From Pusillimonas caeni (GTDB taxonomy: Bacteria; Pseudomonadota; Gammaproteobacteria; Burkholderiales; Burkholderiaceae_B): DNA of 64,000 nt. The first letter of the stretch is position 1; every line of letters starts with the position of its first letter. The position numbers and the translations under genes were made by a program. The stretch spans positions 186,001-250,000 of the forward strand of contig NZ_PDUW01000003.1 in NCBI RefSeq assembly GCF_003545815.1. The letters run 5' to 3'. Below are positions 32,319 to 40,785 of this stretch, piece after piece. Under the pieces are notes generated by a model. It did no database searches and was not told the DNA's origin. It saw nothing but the letters and a program-made list of their open reading frames with translations.

Positions 32319-32454
32319 ACCCGGCAAGGAACAACAGCCATGTTTCCGCAACGAGTACCTCATTCTTTCATTATGGCGCTTCCCTTCATGTTCACGACAT
32401 GTTTCAGAAGTACAACGGCATGCCGTAGCAAGGCGCGCTGGCAGAAGTGCTGGG
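32319..32454 (+). pseudogene. Remnant of the TlpA gene tail and its downstream segment
   Basis: 32319-32454 matches about 21791-21915, beginning in the last codons of the TlpA-type gene (ACCGGCAAGGAA) and continuing through the downstream spacer. There are scattered substitutions and an insertion near 32397. It follows the hydratase remnant in the same relative order and direction as the originals, but with the 1.6 kb between them missing. This suggests a second decayed copy of the 19.9-21.9 kb locus. Confidence 0.75.
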
Positions 32455-32528
32455 TCCGCGTCGAACCGGTGCAAAGCTTCTTAAGCCCCTTGGGAAGCGA
32501 TCGGAGCTTTTTTCGAGGCGTAGCTGTG

Positions 32529-33092
32529 CTAATTATCCTGCAAATACTGAGCAAACAACCGTACTGTCTTCATATTGCATGTCACTCCCTGTTCCAGATG
32601 GTAGGTCATTGCGTAGCCATCAAACGCCACCAATACTACTTCAGCGATCGCGGATGCGGTACTCGGTGTAACGTCGAGACAGTCGGTAATCCAGCCTGAT
32701 ACGCGTTGCTCCAGTAAAAGCCGAAGGCGTGGATCATATTGGTCGCTACGGCTTGTTGATAGCGCTTGCATGATGTTGTTGGCAAAGCCGTTGGACTCCC
32801 TTGGAAGCTCAAGCCACAGTCCCTTGAGAAGGCGTTCAATTTTCTTGGGTTCGGCCTCGATGCGCTGTAAGGAACGGTCCAGTCGATCGAGAAAATTCAC
32901 TAACCACGGCTCATATAGCGTGAACAGAATGTCAAGTTTCGACTTGAAGTAGATATAGACGTTCGCCGTAGACATGCCTGCAGCGCGGGCAATGGCCGGG
33001 ATTGAGGTTTCGTTATAACCGCTTTCAGAGAACAGTCGGAACGCTGAGCTCAAGATTGCCTCTCGAACTCCTTCTTTCTTCCTCTGTGACAT
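32529..33092 (-). CDS. TetR-family transcriptional regulator
   Basis: 187-aa regulator. The N-terminal TetR helix-turn-helix (about residues 8-55) includes REAILSSAFRLFSESGYNETSIPAIARAAGMSTANVYIYFKSK in segments typical of the family. The C-terminal ligand domain is of the AcrR-like type. ATG 33092 follows GGAGG; a start at 33107 would lose that site. It is divergent from the nitrilase/ABC genes and separated from them by 341 bp that contain an 11-bp-arm inverted repeat, its likely operator. It probably controls the island in response to the nitrile or its acid. Confidence 0.87.
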   Translation of the reverse strand: MSQRKKEGVREAILSSAFRLFSESGYNETSIPAIARAAGMSTANVYIYFKSKLDILFTLYEPWLVNFLDRLDRSLQRIEAEPKKIERLLKGLWLELPRESNGFANNIMQALSTSRSDQYDPRLRLLLEQRVSGWITDCLDVTPSTASAIAEVVLVAFDGYAMTYHLEQGVTCNMKTVRLFAQYLQDN

Positions 33093-33114
33093 TGCTGCAA
33101 CCTCCAATTAGCGA

Positions 33115-33142
33115 AAACACCGTACAGGAAGGTACGGTGTTT
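33115..33142. promoter_or_regulatory. Likely TetR operator
   Basis: A perfect inverted repeat, AAACACCGTAC (33115-33125) and GTACGGTGTTT (33132-33142), has a 6-nt spacer and lies 22 bp before the tetR start codon. ACCGTAC/GTACGGT half-sites are common in TetR-family operators. A transcript-level hairpin is possible too. The rest of the 33143-33433 gap is AT-rich with no gene and must hold the nitrilase promoter. Confidence 0.6.
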
Positions 33143-33433
33143 CTATTCAAATTAATTTCCGTTCACTGCTCTTCTTAAACGGCATTCTTGATTATAGGTG
33201 AATGGTATTCGTTATTGGTGAAATAACTAATAGGGAAAACGCTAGTCTATTTTTTGAAAAATGAAAGGCATTCACTATTGACTGGAGTTTGATCGCAACT
33301 TAATCTGTTCCGAAGTCGTTCGAGACGCCGTAATGTTCGAGGTGCCGTAATTCGACGCCAAAACTCGGACAGACCAGAAGCAGATGGATCCTTTTCCTGT
33401 CTGCGCATTTCTTTTGACATCGGAGTAGACATA

Positions 33434-34522
33434 GTGGCTGATACATATAAGAAGTTGCGTCTTGCGGCTGTACAGGCAGCACCCGTGTTCCTCGATAGAG
33501 ACGCATCCGTCGAGAAAGCTTGTCGGCTTATCCGCGAGGCTGGGGAAAATGGAGCCGATCTCATTGGTTTCCCCGAAGGCTTCATTCCAACGCATCCGGG
33601 CTGGTTCAATTTCTTGCCGGACGTGGGCGACGAGGCGCTTCTGATGTCGCGGGAGCTGTTCAAGAACGCTGTGGAGGTACCAGGTCCGTCCACAGATGCT
33701 TTGTGCCGCGCGTGTCGAGACGCCAACATAATTGCTGTTGTAGGAATCAACGAGAAGATTTCCGGTACAACGGGAACGATGTACAACACGCAGCTGTTCA
33801 TCAGCAGATCGGGCCAGATCTTGGGCAAGCATCAGAAGATGGTTCCTACAAATGGCGAGCGTCTCGTTCATGCTGGTGGCCAAGCCAGCACTATGCGGGC
33901 CTTTCAAACGGACTTCGGGGCGATTAGCGGCATGCTTTGCGGCGAGAACTCTAATCCACTCGCGACCTTCGCCCTTGCCGTTCATTATCCAGTGGTGCAT
34001 GTTGCATCCTGGCCGGCTCACTTCAATGCAAGTTACGTCATGCAGGAGTCTATTCTGGTCGCGACTCGTGGGCTGGCGTACTCATTAAAGTCTTTCGTGA
34101 TCAACTCTTGTGCCGTCGTCAACGATGAGTTGATCGAGCGCTATGCGGCTACGGCCAAAGACCGGGATTATTTAATGAAAGCAAAAGAGAGGGCGGGGGC
34201 TTCCATCATCGGCCCGAAGGGTCAGATACTAGCCGAGATGGAGCCCGGCGAGGGCATTGTGTACGCCGATGTCGACACTCAAGATGTAATTATCCCGAAA
34301 CTTATCCATGATTTCGCGGGGCATTACAACCGCCCGGATGTCTTTCAGGTTGCGCTCACTACAGAAGATCATCGTCTCCTGATCAACGTAGCTGACTCGC
34401 GCGTTCGGGACAGCACTCCGAGCAATTTGGAAATGGCTCAATCTGAGAGACCACGCCTTTCACACGATGACGGTCTACAAGCCGAGGAAGTCCCATGGAT
34501 CGCGCATAGCAACCTATCTTAA
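33434..34522 (+). CDS. Nitrilase (carbon-nitrogen hydrolase superfamily)
   Basis: 362-aa hydrolase of the nitrilase branch. The catalytic residues are E48 (GFPEGF), K135 (GKHQKMVPTNGER, with the second Glu E142) and C169 (GMLCGENSNP). The CGEN-xx-P context and length fit aliphatic/aromatic nitrilases and cyanide-hydrolysing relatives better than amidases. The GTG start has a GGAG site 9 bp upstream. It converts R-CN to the acid and ammonia in the cytosol. It leads an operon with an ABC uptake system, so an imported nitrile is the likely substrate. Its base composition is visibly more AT-rich than the flanking genes. Confidence 0.9.
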   Translation: MADTYKKLRLAAVQAAPVFLDRDASVEKACRLIREAGENGADLIGFPEGFIPTHPGWFNFLPDVGDEALLMSRELFKNAVEVPGPSTDALCRACRDANIIAVVGINEKISGTTGTMYNTQLFISRSGQILGKHQKMVPTNGERLVHAGGQASTMRAFQTDFGAISGMLCGENSNPLATFALAVHYPVVHVASWPAHFNASYVMQESILVATRGLAYSLKSFVINSCAVVNDELIERYAATAKDRDYLMKAKERAGASIIGPKGQILAEMEPGEGIVYADVDTQDVIIPKLIHDFAGHYNRPDVFQVALTTEDHRLLINVADSRVRDSTPSNLEMAQSERPRLSHDDGLQAEEVPWIAHSNLS

Positions 34523-34580
34523 GCAAACGGTAAATGTGTCAGGCGTTGGCCTGCTGCCCTTATGTGTATCGAGGAATCGA

Positions 34581-35519
34581 ATGAAAATCCATCAGATTGC
34601 CGGCTTGATTGCGCTGTGCGCGTCAATCGCAACGTCCCAAGCCTATGCGGGTGTGAAGATTGTATTGGGATATACGGGCGCAAATGCATTTATTCCTGCC
34701 TTTGTCGCCAAAGATCAGGGCTTCTTTGAGAAGCATGGGTTGGACGTGACCATGCAACTCGTACCTGTCGGTTCCACCATCGCCGGAGCAATGGCTGGCG
34801 GCTCGTTGCAAGTTGGAACACTCACGCCGTCGGCCTTGCTTGTAGCCCAGGAAGGAGGCATCGATCTGAGGATTGTCGCTGGCGCTTCATTCCAGGATAA
34901 GAATCATGTCACAGCGGGCGTTGTCGCGCGAAACGAAAGCGAAATTAAGAGCGCCCAGGATTTCATTGGTAAACGAGTGGGCGTGCCAGGCATCAACGCG
35001 CTGCAGCACATTGCTTTTGTGAAATGGCTTTCCGATCGCGGCGTGGACAGTAAACAGATCAGGTTTGTCGAGGCATTCTTTCCTCAAATGTCTGATTTAC
35101 TTCGGGCTGGCCAGTTGGATGCGGCATTGCCCGTAGAGCCATTTCTAGGGCGCATTATAAGCGGTGGCTCCGGCTATCTTGTAGCGTCTTACACGGCCGA
35201 CATTTCTCCCAGGTATGTCGAGTCGTTCTACACAATGACCAAGGAGTTCATTGAGCGTAACCCTACAGCAGCCCAGAGCTTCAAAGCTGCCATTGGCGAG
35301 GCCATGCTTTGGATGAAGGAAAACCAGGCTGCCGCGCGTCGAACACAGGTCGGCTATCTCAAGTTCCCTGAAGAGTTGGCAATGACTATTCCATTATCGA
35401 CACTAGGCTTGGAAGTCACACGGGAAGATTTGCAGTTCTGGATCGACGTGAGTAAAGAAGTAGGCTTAATAAAAGGAACCGTTAAGCCCGACAAGATTCT
35501 TGATACTAACGCCGGCTGA
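34581..35519 (+). CDS. ABC transporter solute-binding protein, NMT1/SsuA type
   Basis: 312-aa periplasmic binding protein with a signal peptide (1-23, ending SQAYA) and the SsuA/TauA/NMT1 fold. It contains FVAKDQGFFEKHGLDV, GSTIAGAMAGGSLQVGTLTPSA and GKRVGVPGINALQH. The ATG at 34581 follows GAGGAA; the longer frame overlapping the nitrilase gene lacks a signal and is rejected. With the ATPase and two permeases downstream it forms an uptake system for sulfonate-, pyrimidine- or nitrile-like compounds. The nitrilase context favours a nitrile or related amide. Confidence 0.88.
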   Translation: MKIHQIAGLIALCASIATSQAYAGVKIVLGYTGANAFIPAFVAKDQGFFEKHGLDVTMQLVPVGSTIAGAMAGGSLQVGTLTPSALLVAQEGGIDLRIVAGASFQDKNHVTAGVVARNESEIKSAQDFIGKRVGVPGINALQHIAFVKWLSDRGVDSKQIRFVEAFFPQMSDLLRAGQLDAALPVEPFLGRIISGGSGYLVASYTADISPRYVESFYTMTKEFIERNPTAAQSFKAAIGEAMLWMKENQAAARRTQVGYLKFPEELAMTIPLSTLGLEVTREDLQFWIDVSKEVGLIKGTVKPDKILDTNAG

Positions 35520-35525
35520 CTCAAA

Positions 35526-36302
35526 ATGACAGCCATGCGTACTTCAATTCTGGAAGCATGTGATATCACTCTTGAAGTCGGAGGAGGTAAAAGCCGGCGA
35601 GAGATACTAAGCACAACTAGTTTCTCTGTGAAGGATAACGAGTTTGTTTGCCTGGTTGGGCCGTCGGGCTGTGGAAAGACGACTCTTCTGCGGGCTATGG
35701 CAGGTCTGATGGAGCCAACATCGGGGACGATAAATTTTAACGGTCGTGAAATCAACACGCCGTCGCTCGATATCGCTTTTGTTTTTCAAGACTATGGAAG
35801 GGCGCTACTGCAATGGCGTACGGTTGCCGAAAACGTGAGTCTCGCACTGGAGGCTCGCGCGGTACCGAAGTCGGAGCATCGAGACCGGATTAACGTGCTT
35901 CTCAGGAAGATGCGGCTCGAGGAGCATTCCCAAAAATATCCATCGCAGCTGTCGGGTGGTATGCAACAACGCGTTCAAATCGCCCGCTGTCTGGCTCAGG
36001 AGCCTCGCGTTCTCCTCATGGACGAGCCCTTTGGAGCACTAGATGCATTTACCCGGCAGGATCTGCAAGATGAACTTCTACGGTTGTCACGCGAAGAGGG
36101 GCGCTCGATTCTGTTCGTCACACACGATATTGAGGAGGCGATTTACCTAAGCAACCGGGTCATCGCTTTAGCCGCGAACCCAGGGCGTATCGCCGAGATC
36201 GTCGACATTGACCTGCCTTATCCTAGAAATCAGTTGGCCACGCGCGAGAATCCTCGCTTTCTGGAATATCGAACATGCCTATACAAGCATCTTCACCATT
36301 GA
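35526..36302 (+). CDS. ABC transporter ATPase, SsuB/TauB type
   Basis: 258-aa ATP-binding subunit. Walker A is GPSGCGKTT (K51), the Q-loop is in [15 protein letters not shown], the ABC signature is LSGGMQQRV, Walker B is [12 protein letters not shown], and the switch His is in FVTHDIEEA. The [10 protein letters not shown] region is typical of the nitrate/sulfonate/taurine importers. It overlaps the first permease gene by 28 bp. It powers uptake through the two permeases. Confidence 0.92.
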   Translation: MTAMRTSILEACDITLEVGGGKSRREILSTTSFSVKDNEFVCLVGPSGCGKTTLLRAMAGLMEPTSGTINFNGREINTPSLDIAFVFQDYGRALLQWRTVAENVSLALEARAVPKSEHRDRINVLLRKMRLEEHSQKYPSQLSGGMQQRVQIARCLAQEPRVLLMDEPFGALDAFTRQDLQDELLRLSREEGRSILFVTHDIEEAIYLSNRVIALAANPGRIAEIVDIDLPYPRNQLATRENPRFLEYRTCLYKHLHH

Positions 36303-37054
36303 GTCAGATATTGCTGGGCAGTCTGGTTCCCACCGTTGCTATTGTGGGTTGGGAAATAATGGCAAGGCTTGGTGCTCTACCTCCCGAGAGTTTCTCGATG
36401 CCAAGCGAGATAATTCTTGCGTGGATAAAAGCAATCCTGAACGGACAGCTTATTGTCCAGACGATGCAAACCGTGGCCTCTATGTTATTGGCGCTGGTTA
36501 TAGCTATTTGCATAGGGGTGACTGGCGGCGTGCTGCTGGGATTGTCCCGTTCACTAGAAAAAATTTCATCGCTCACCATTGAGCTGCTGAGACCTATACC
36601 TTCAGTAGCGTTGATTCCCTTGAGCCTTTTGATATTTGGGTTTGGATATCGAATGAGCGCATTTACCGCAGCATTTGCGAGTGTATGGCCAATTCTGATC
36701 ATGACGACGGACTCGATTCGCTCAACGGATCGAACATTGAAGGAAGTCGGCGCGCTTCTGCAGCTCTCATTCCTGGAGCGTACAAGAAGAATTACATTAC
36801 CCGCGGCGGCGCCGGGGATCATGGTTGGAATTCGTGTGGCTGCGGGGATTGCCGTAGTGGTGGTGGTCACCACTGAGGTCGTGGCTAATCCAATAGGACT
36901 CGGTTATGGCTTAACCGTGGCGCAGCAATCGCTTCAAGCTGCTCTCGTCTGGGCTACCTTAATCTGGCTGGGCTTGATCGGCTGGCTATTCAATTATTCA
37001 GTTGCAAGCGCCGAAAGGCGCTGGTTGAGTTGGTATTGGGAGGTGCGTGCATGA
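36275..37054 (+). CDS. ABC transporter permease, SsuC type (first)
   Basis: 259-aa inner-membrane permease with about six helices. The EAA loop, which contacts the ATPase, is around [37 protein letters not shown]. The start ATG at 36275 lies inside the end of the ATPase gene. It overlaps the next permease by 4 bases (ATGA). Having two different SsuC-type permeases is less usual than a homodimer and suggests a heterodimeric channel. Confidence 0.9.
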   Translation: MPIQASSPLSQILLGSLVPTVAIVGWEIMARLGALPPESFSMPSEIILAWIKAILNGQLIVQTMQTVASMLLALVIAICIGVTGGVLLGLSRSLEKISSLTIELLRPIPSVALIPLSLLIFGFGYRMSAFTAAFASVWPILIMTTDSIRSTDRTLKEVGALLQLSFLERTRRITLPAAAPGIMVGIRVAAGIAVVVVVTTEVVANPIGLGYGLTVAQQSLQAALVWATLIWLGLIGWLFNYSVASAERRWLSWYWEVRA

Positions 37055-37821
37055 AACAGCTGCGTTGGCCGGCTTTCAGCTTTACCTTTCTTGTACTCAT
37101 TGCCTTAATGTGGCAGCTATGTGCGCAGTACGAATTGATTAACCCGCTTTGGTTTCCAAGCCCTCTGGATACGCTCCGGAGATTACAGTCGCTTGTTTTG
37201 TCGGGAGAAATGATCGTCTCTGTAGCAGAAACACTGCGCAGAATGATCACTGGCTTTCTGATTGCTTGCGTTGCTGGGGTATTGGCCGGCGGGGCAATAG
37301 CCTCTTCCGATTTGCTCCGAAAACTCCTCGAGCCGACGGTTGAGTTCTTAAGGCCTTTGCCGGCCTCTGCCTTGGTACCAGTAGTCATACTGGTGCTTGG
37401 CTATTCTGAAAGGATGATCATTGTCGTCGTGATTCTCGGCTCAATTTGGCCGATTTTGCTGGCTTCGATCCATGGCTTCCGATCACTTGACCCTAGGTTG
37501 CTGGAAGTCGCCGCGGTGCTTCAAATGGCGCCGTTGGCACGTGCGATAAAGATGCAATTGCCGAATGCCTTACCTCACATTTTCTCCGGTGTAAGAGTTT
37601 CAATTTCAATTGCTCTGATCGTCACCGTCGCGGCTGAGATGTTGTCATCTCAGCCTGGCGTCGGGTACCTGATGCTCATGGGAGCCCGCTCTTTTCAAAG
37701 TACGGAAGTGTTCAGCGGAATACTTGTACTCGGTGTGATCGGCTTGGTGACGAATGCGCTGCTTACGCGGCTTGAAATATTTTTTGTGAGCTGGCCAATC
37801 GATTCTCAGGCCGCCAATTAA
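37051..37821 (+). CDS. ABC transporter permease, SsuC type (second)
   Basis: 256-aa permease, paralogous to the preceding one, with its EAA loop around LLEVAAVLQMAPLARAIKMQLPNALPHIFSGVRVSISIA. ATG 37051 follows GGGAGGT and overlaps the previous stop (ATGA); an earlier start at 37030 is possible but needless. It most likely pairs with the first permease to form the channel. It ends 16 bp before the unusual binding-protein-like gene. Confidence 0.9.
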   Translation: MKQLRWPAFSFTFLVLIALMWQLCAQYELINPLWFPSPLDTLRRLQSLVLSGEMIVSVAETLRRMITGFLIACVAGVLAGGAIASSDLLRKLLEPTVEFLRPLPASALVPVVILVLGYSERMIIVVVILGSIWPILLASIHGFRSLDPRLLEVAAVLQMAPLARAIKMQLPNALPHIFSGVRVSISIALIVTVAAEMLSSQPGVGYLMLMGARSFQSTEVFSGILVLGVIGLVTNALLTRLEIFFVSWPIDSQAAN

Positions 37822-37837
37822 ACGAGATAGGCGCATC

Positions 37838-38731
37838 ATGAATAATTCGATCAGACAAATCCAATTTGTTTCCCCTGCTCCTCTAGTTTGGGCTCAAGCC
37901 ATCGGTTCATTTCAAGATCAGTCGCTGTCGTTGGACATGACTCAGACGGTCTCCTCAGAACAGATCGGGTCAGGACTCGCCGACGGAACTTGGGACGTGG
38001 GTGTCTGCGTAATGGACAATGTCATTGCATGGAATGACCAATACGATGCAAACCTGGTCATGCTTGTGCAGCTAGAGCGCTCTACTGAATTGAGCTTTGT
38101 TTCTACTGGTCATATTGGCACTTTGGCGCAAGCGGCGACAGAACCTATTGCGGTCGACGCCACGACCAATGGCTTTGTCTTGGTTCTCTATCGGGCTCTT
38201 ACCACGATTGGAATCGATTGGAGATCTTGTCGCTTTGCCGAGGCCGGCGGAGTCCGGCATCGATTCGAATCGCTCATGCGGGGCGAATCGCACTCCACAA
38301 TTCTCATACCTCCTTTCGACTCTCTTGCCGAAAAAGAAGGGTACAACGTGCTTTGGCGGGGCGTCGACATCGCACCGCATTATCCCGGCCAAGTGGTTGT
38401 CGCGAGACGGGAGTGGGTCGCTTCCAACAGAGACCTCGTACGTCGCTATGTGTCGGCACTTCTGATGGCCAATCGTTGGGCCTTATCCAGCGATAATGAA
38501 AATCTGGCGGTTTCCGCGCTTGTGAAAGCGGGCTACTCCATGATTGAAGCTCAGCGGAGAATAGAGTTTGCCGTATCCGATCTGGCGGTTTCCACGGATG
38601 GATGGAACGAGGTGCTCGCCTTGCGTAGGGAATGCGGACTAATGCCATTGCGAGAGCCGACATTCAAAACGGTTACGGACCAAGCCGCCCGAGTTGAGTT
38701 CGCGGAACGCGAAAGCACAGGCGGCCGCTAA
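37838..38731 (+). CDS. Signal-less NMT1/SsuA-like binding protein
   Basis: 297-aa protein with the layout of an SsuA/NMT1 solute-binding protein (GSGLADGTWDVGVCVMDNVIAW near the N-terminus, GQVVVARREWVASNRDLVRRYVSALLMANRWA in the second lobe). It begins MNNSIRQIQFVSPAPLVWAQ with no signal peptide, so it is probably cytoplasmic. It may be an enzyme or a cytosolic sensor/binder for the imported compound. It is the last gene of the nitrilase island, ending 6 bp before the flanking repeat and convergent stop of the capsule dehydratase gene. It is not a truncated copy of the binding protein at 34581. Confidence 0.7.
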   Translation: MNNSIRQIQFVSPAPLVWAQAIGSFQDQSLSLDMTQTVSSEQIGSGLADGTWDVGVCVMDNVIAWNDQYDANLVMLVQLERSTELSFVSTGHIGTLAQAATEPIAVDATTNGFVLVLYRALTTIGIDWRSCRFAEAGGVRHRFESLMRGESHSTILIPPFDSLAEKEGYNVLWRGVDIAPHYPGQVVVARREWVASNRDLVRRYVSALLMANRWALSSDNENLAVSALVKAGYSMIEAQRRIEFAVSDLAVSTDGWNEVLALRRECGLMPLREPTFKTVTDQAARVEFAERESTGGR

Positions 38732-38736
38732 CTCCT

Positions 38737-40785
38737 TCAATCCGCCGCGGCGCTCGCCGCCTTCACGCCCCGCTCCCGATAAATCAGATCAACGATCTCG
38801 CCGCTGGCCTGGTAGCCGTCCACGAGCCGGTAGAAGAGCTGGCGCGAGCGGGGGTAGTCGTCGCTGCGGATGGCGCCGTCGAGTTCGGCCAGGGATTTCT
38901 TCAGCGCCTCCCAGGACAGGTCTTTTTCGTTGGCCCGCATGATCATGGGGTGGTCCGTGGGTGATACGTTGTCGCCGATCAATAGTTCTTCATACAGTTT
39001 CTCGCCGGGACGCAGGCCGGTGTATCGGATCTCGATGTCGCCGTCGGCGTTGCCGGCGTGGCGCACGCTCAGGCCCGACAGCTGGATCATCTTCTCGGCC
39101 AGCCTGGCGATCTTGACGGGCTCGCCCATGTCCAGCACGAAGACGTCGCCGCCCCGGCCCATGGAGCCGGCCTGGATCACGAGCTGGGCGGCCTCGGGTA
39201 TGGTCATGAAGTAGCGCGTGATCTCCGGATGGGTGACGGTGACGGGTCCGCCCTGGCGGATCTGCTGCTTGAACAGGGGGATGACCGAGCCCGACGAGCC
39301 CAGCACGTTGCCGAAGCGCACCATGGTGAAACGGGTGCGGTTGTCGACGGCGTCGTCGCGCTTGCCGTACAGGACCGGGCGTGCTTCCTTGGCCAGGGCC
39401 TGCAGCACCAGTTCGGCCATGCGCTTGGTGCCGCCCATGACGTTGGTGGGGCGCACGGCCTTGTCGGTGGAGACCAGCACGAAGTTGCTTACACCGGCGC
39501 GCAGCGCGGCCTGCGCCGCGTAGAGGGTGCCGAAGGTGTTGTTGACGATGCCTTCGGCGATGTTGTTCTCGACCATGGGCACGTGCTTGTAGGCAGCGGC
39601 GTGGTACACGGTATCCACATGCCATGCGTCCATGACGTCCAGCAGGCGGCTGGGGTTGCGCACCGAACCCAGCACGGGCACGATGCGTATCGCCAGTTTG
39701 GCATGCCGGACGTGCTCTTCGAGCTCGCGCTGGATGGCGTACAGGCCGAACTCGGAGTGCTCGAACAGGATCAGGGCGCGGGGCGTACGGCGCACGATCT
39801 GCCTGCACAATTCAGAACCTATCGAGCCGCCCGCTCCGGTCACCATGACGACCTGATCGTCTATGCAGCGGCCGAACAGGGTCTGGTCCGGCGCCACGGG
39901 CTCGCGCCCGAGCAGGTCGTCGACACGTACTTCGCGCAGGTCTTCGACCTGGACTCGGCCGGAGGCCAGGTCCATCAGCCCGGGCAGGGTGCGGACCGGC
40001 ACCGAATGCGACGCCAGCATGTCGATGATCTCGTTGCGGCGCGTACGGGACGCCGACGGAATGGCCAGCAGGATCTCCTGCGCGTCGGTGTCGCGCAGCA
40101 TGAAGTCGAGCTGGTCCGGCGAATACACCTGCAGGCCGGCCATCAGGCGGCCGGCCAATTCTTTGTTGTCGTCCAGGAAGCCCACCGGCAGCAGTTCGCC
40201 GCCCAGGCGCAGGGCCTGCAGCAGCTGGTTGCCGGCGGCGCCGGCGCCGTAGATCACCACCCTGGGGCGTTCTTCCTTGCGGCGGCCGCCGTTGGGTATG
40301 AGGGGCAGGGTGTCTTCGCCGAACTGCACATTGTTGAAGTAGTGGCGCACCAGCACCCGCAGGCCGCCGATGAACAGCAGGCTGAGCAGCCAGTAGATGA
40401 CGATGGTCGAACGCGGCACGATGGCGGGCGAATCGCCATACAGGTAGACGACGGCGGCCAGCAAGGCGGCCGCGGCGGTCACGACGCGGCCGATGGCGGT
40501 CAGGGCCTGGGGGCCCAGGTAGCGCATGACGGTGCGGTACAGGCCGCAGCGCAGGAACAGGGGGATGGCGGTCAGCGGCGCGGCGGTGAACAGCCAGGCG
40601 TGGGCGCCGAAGGGCTGGACGATGCGGGCATCGCCCAGCCGTATGACAAAGGCCAGCCACAGCGCCAGCCAGATGAGCAGCACGTCCACGGCGATCTGCA
40701 GCATGCGCTTGCTGCGCGGGGACAGGCGCAGCAGCCGTTCCCGCAGCGCATGGCTATGGACGTGCAGGATTCGTTCACTGTCCAT
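38737..40785 (-). CDS. Membrane-bound UDP-sugar 4,6-dehydratase, WbpM/PglF/CapD type
   Basis: 682-aa protein with about four N-terminal membrane helices (residues 30-140), a CoA-binding-like central domain, and a C-terminal short-chain dehydrogenase domain. The nucleotide loop VTGAGGSIGSELCRQI begins near residue 315, followed by YHAAAYKHVPMVENN and STDKAVRPTNVMGGTKRMAE, which carries the Met/Lys catalytic pair of this family (T-x-MGG-TK). It likely makes the UDP-4-keto-6-deoxy-GlcNAc used by the aminotransferase upstream. I chose ATG 40785 over 40854. It is the last gene of the capsule operon. Confidence 0.9.
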   Translation of the reverse strand: MDSERILHVHSHALRERLLRLSPRSKRMLQIAVDVLLIWLALWLAFVIRLGDARIVQPFGAHAWLFTAAPLTAIPLFLRCGLYRTVMRYLGPQALTAIGRVVTAAAALLAAVVYLYGDSPAIVPRSTIVIYWLLSLLFIGGLRVLVRHYFNNVQFGEDTLPLIPNGGRRKEERPRVVIYGAGAAGNQLLQALRLGGELLPVGFLDDNKELAGRLMAGLQVYSPDQLDFMLRDTDAQEILLAIPSASRTRRNEIIDMLASHSVPVRTLPGLMDLASGRVQVEDLREVRVDDLLGREPVAPDQTLFGRCIDDQVVMVTGAGGSIGSELCRQIVRRTPRALILFEHSEFGLYAIQRELEEHVRHAKLAIRIVPVLGSVRNPSRLLDVMDAWHVDTVYHAAAYKHVPMVENNIAEGIVNNTFGTLYAAQAALRAGVSNFVLVSTDKAVRPTNVMGGTKRMAELVLQALAKEARPVLYGKRDDAVDNRTRFTMVRFGNVLGSSGSVIPLFKQQIRQGGPVTVTHPEITRYFMTIPEAAQLVIQAGSMGRGGDVFVLDMGEPVKIARLAEKMIQLSGLSVRHAGNADGDIEIRYTGLRPGEKLYEELLIGDNVSPTDHPMIMRANEKDLSWEALKKSLAELDGAIRSDDYPRSRQLFYRLVDGYQASGEIVDLIYRERGVKAASAAAD

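Larger units (their letters stand above)
31894..38803. repeat. 67-bp imperfect direct repeats flanking the nitrilase island
   Basis: Copies at 31894-31960 and 38737-38803 agree at 63 of 67 positions by eye and have the same orientation. The right copy is the true 3' end of the capsule dehydratase gene and starts exactly at its stop codon; the left copy is a fragment. They bracket the scar patch plus the AT-richer tetR/nitrilase/ABC island. No integrase or transposase gene is present between them. Confidence 0.7.

Noticed and set aside
31569-38736. A transposon or IS element causing the scar and the island
   Set aside because: I found no transposase, integrase or terminal inverted repeats in either the scar or the island.
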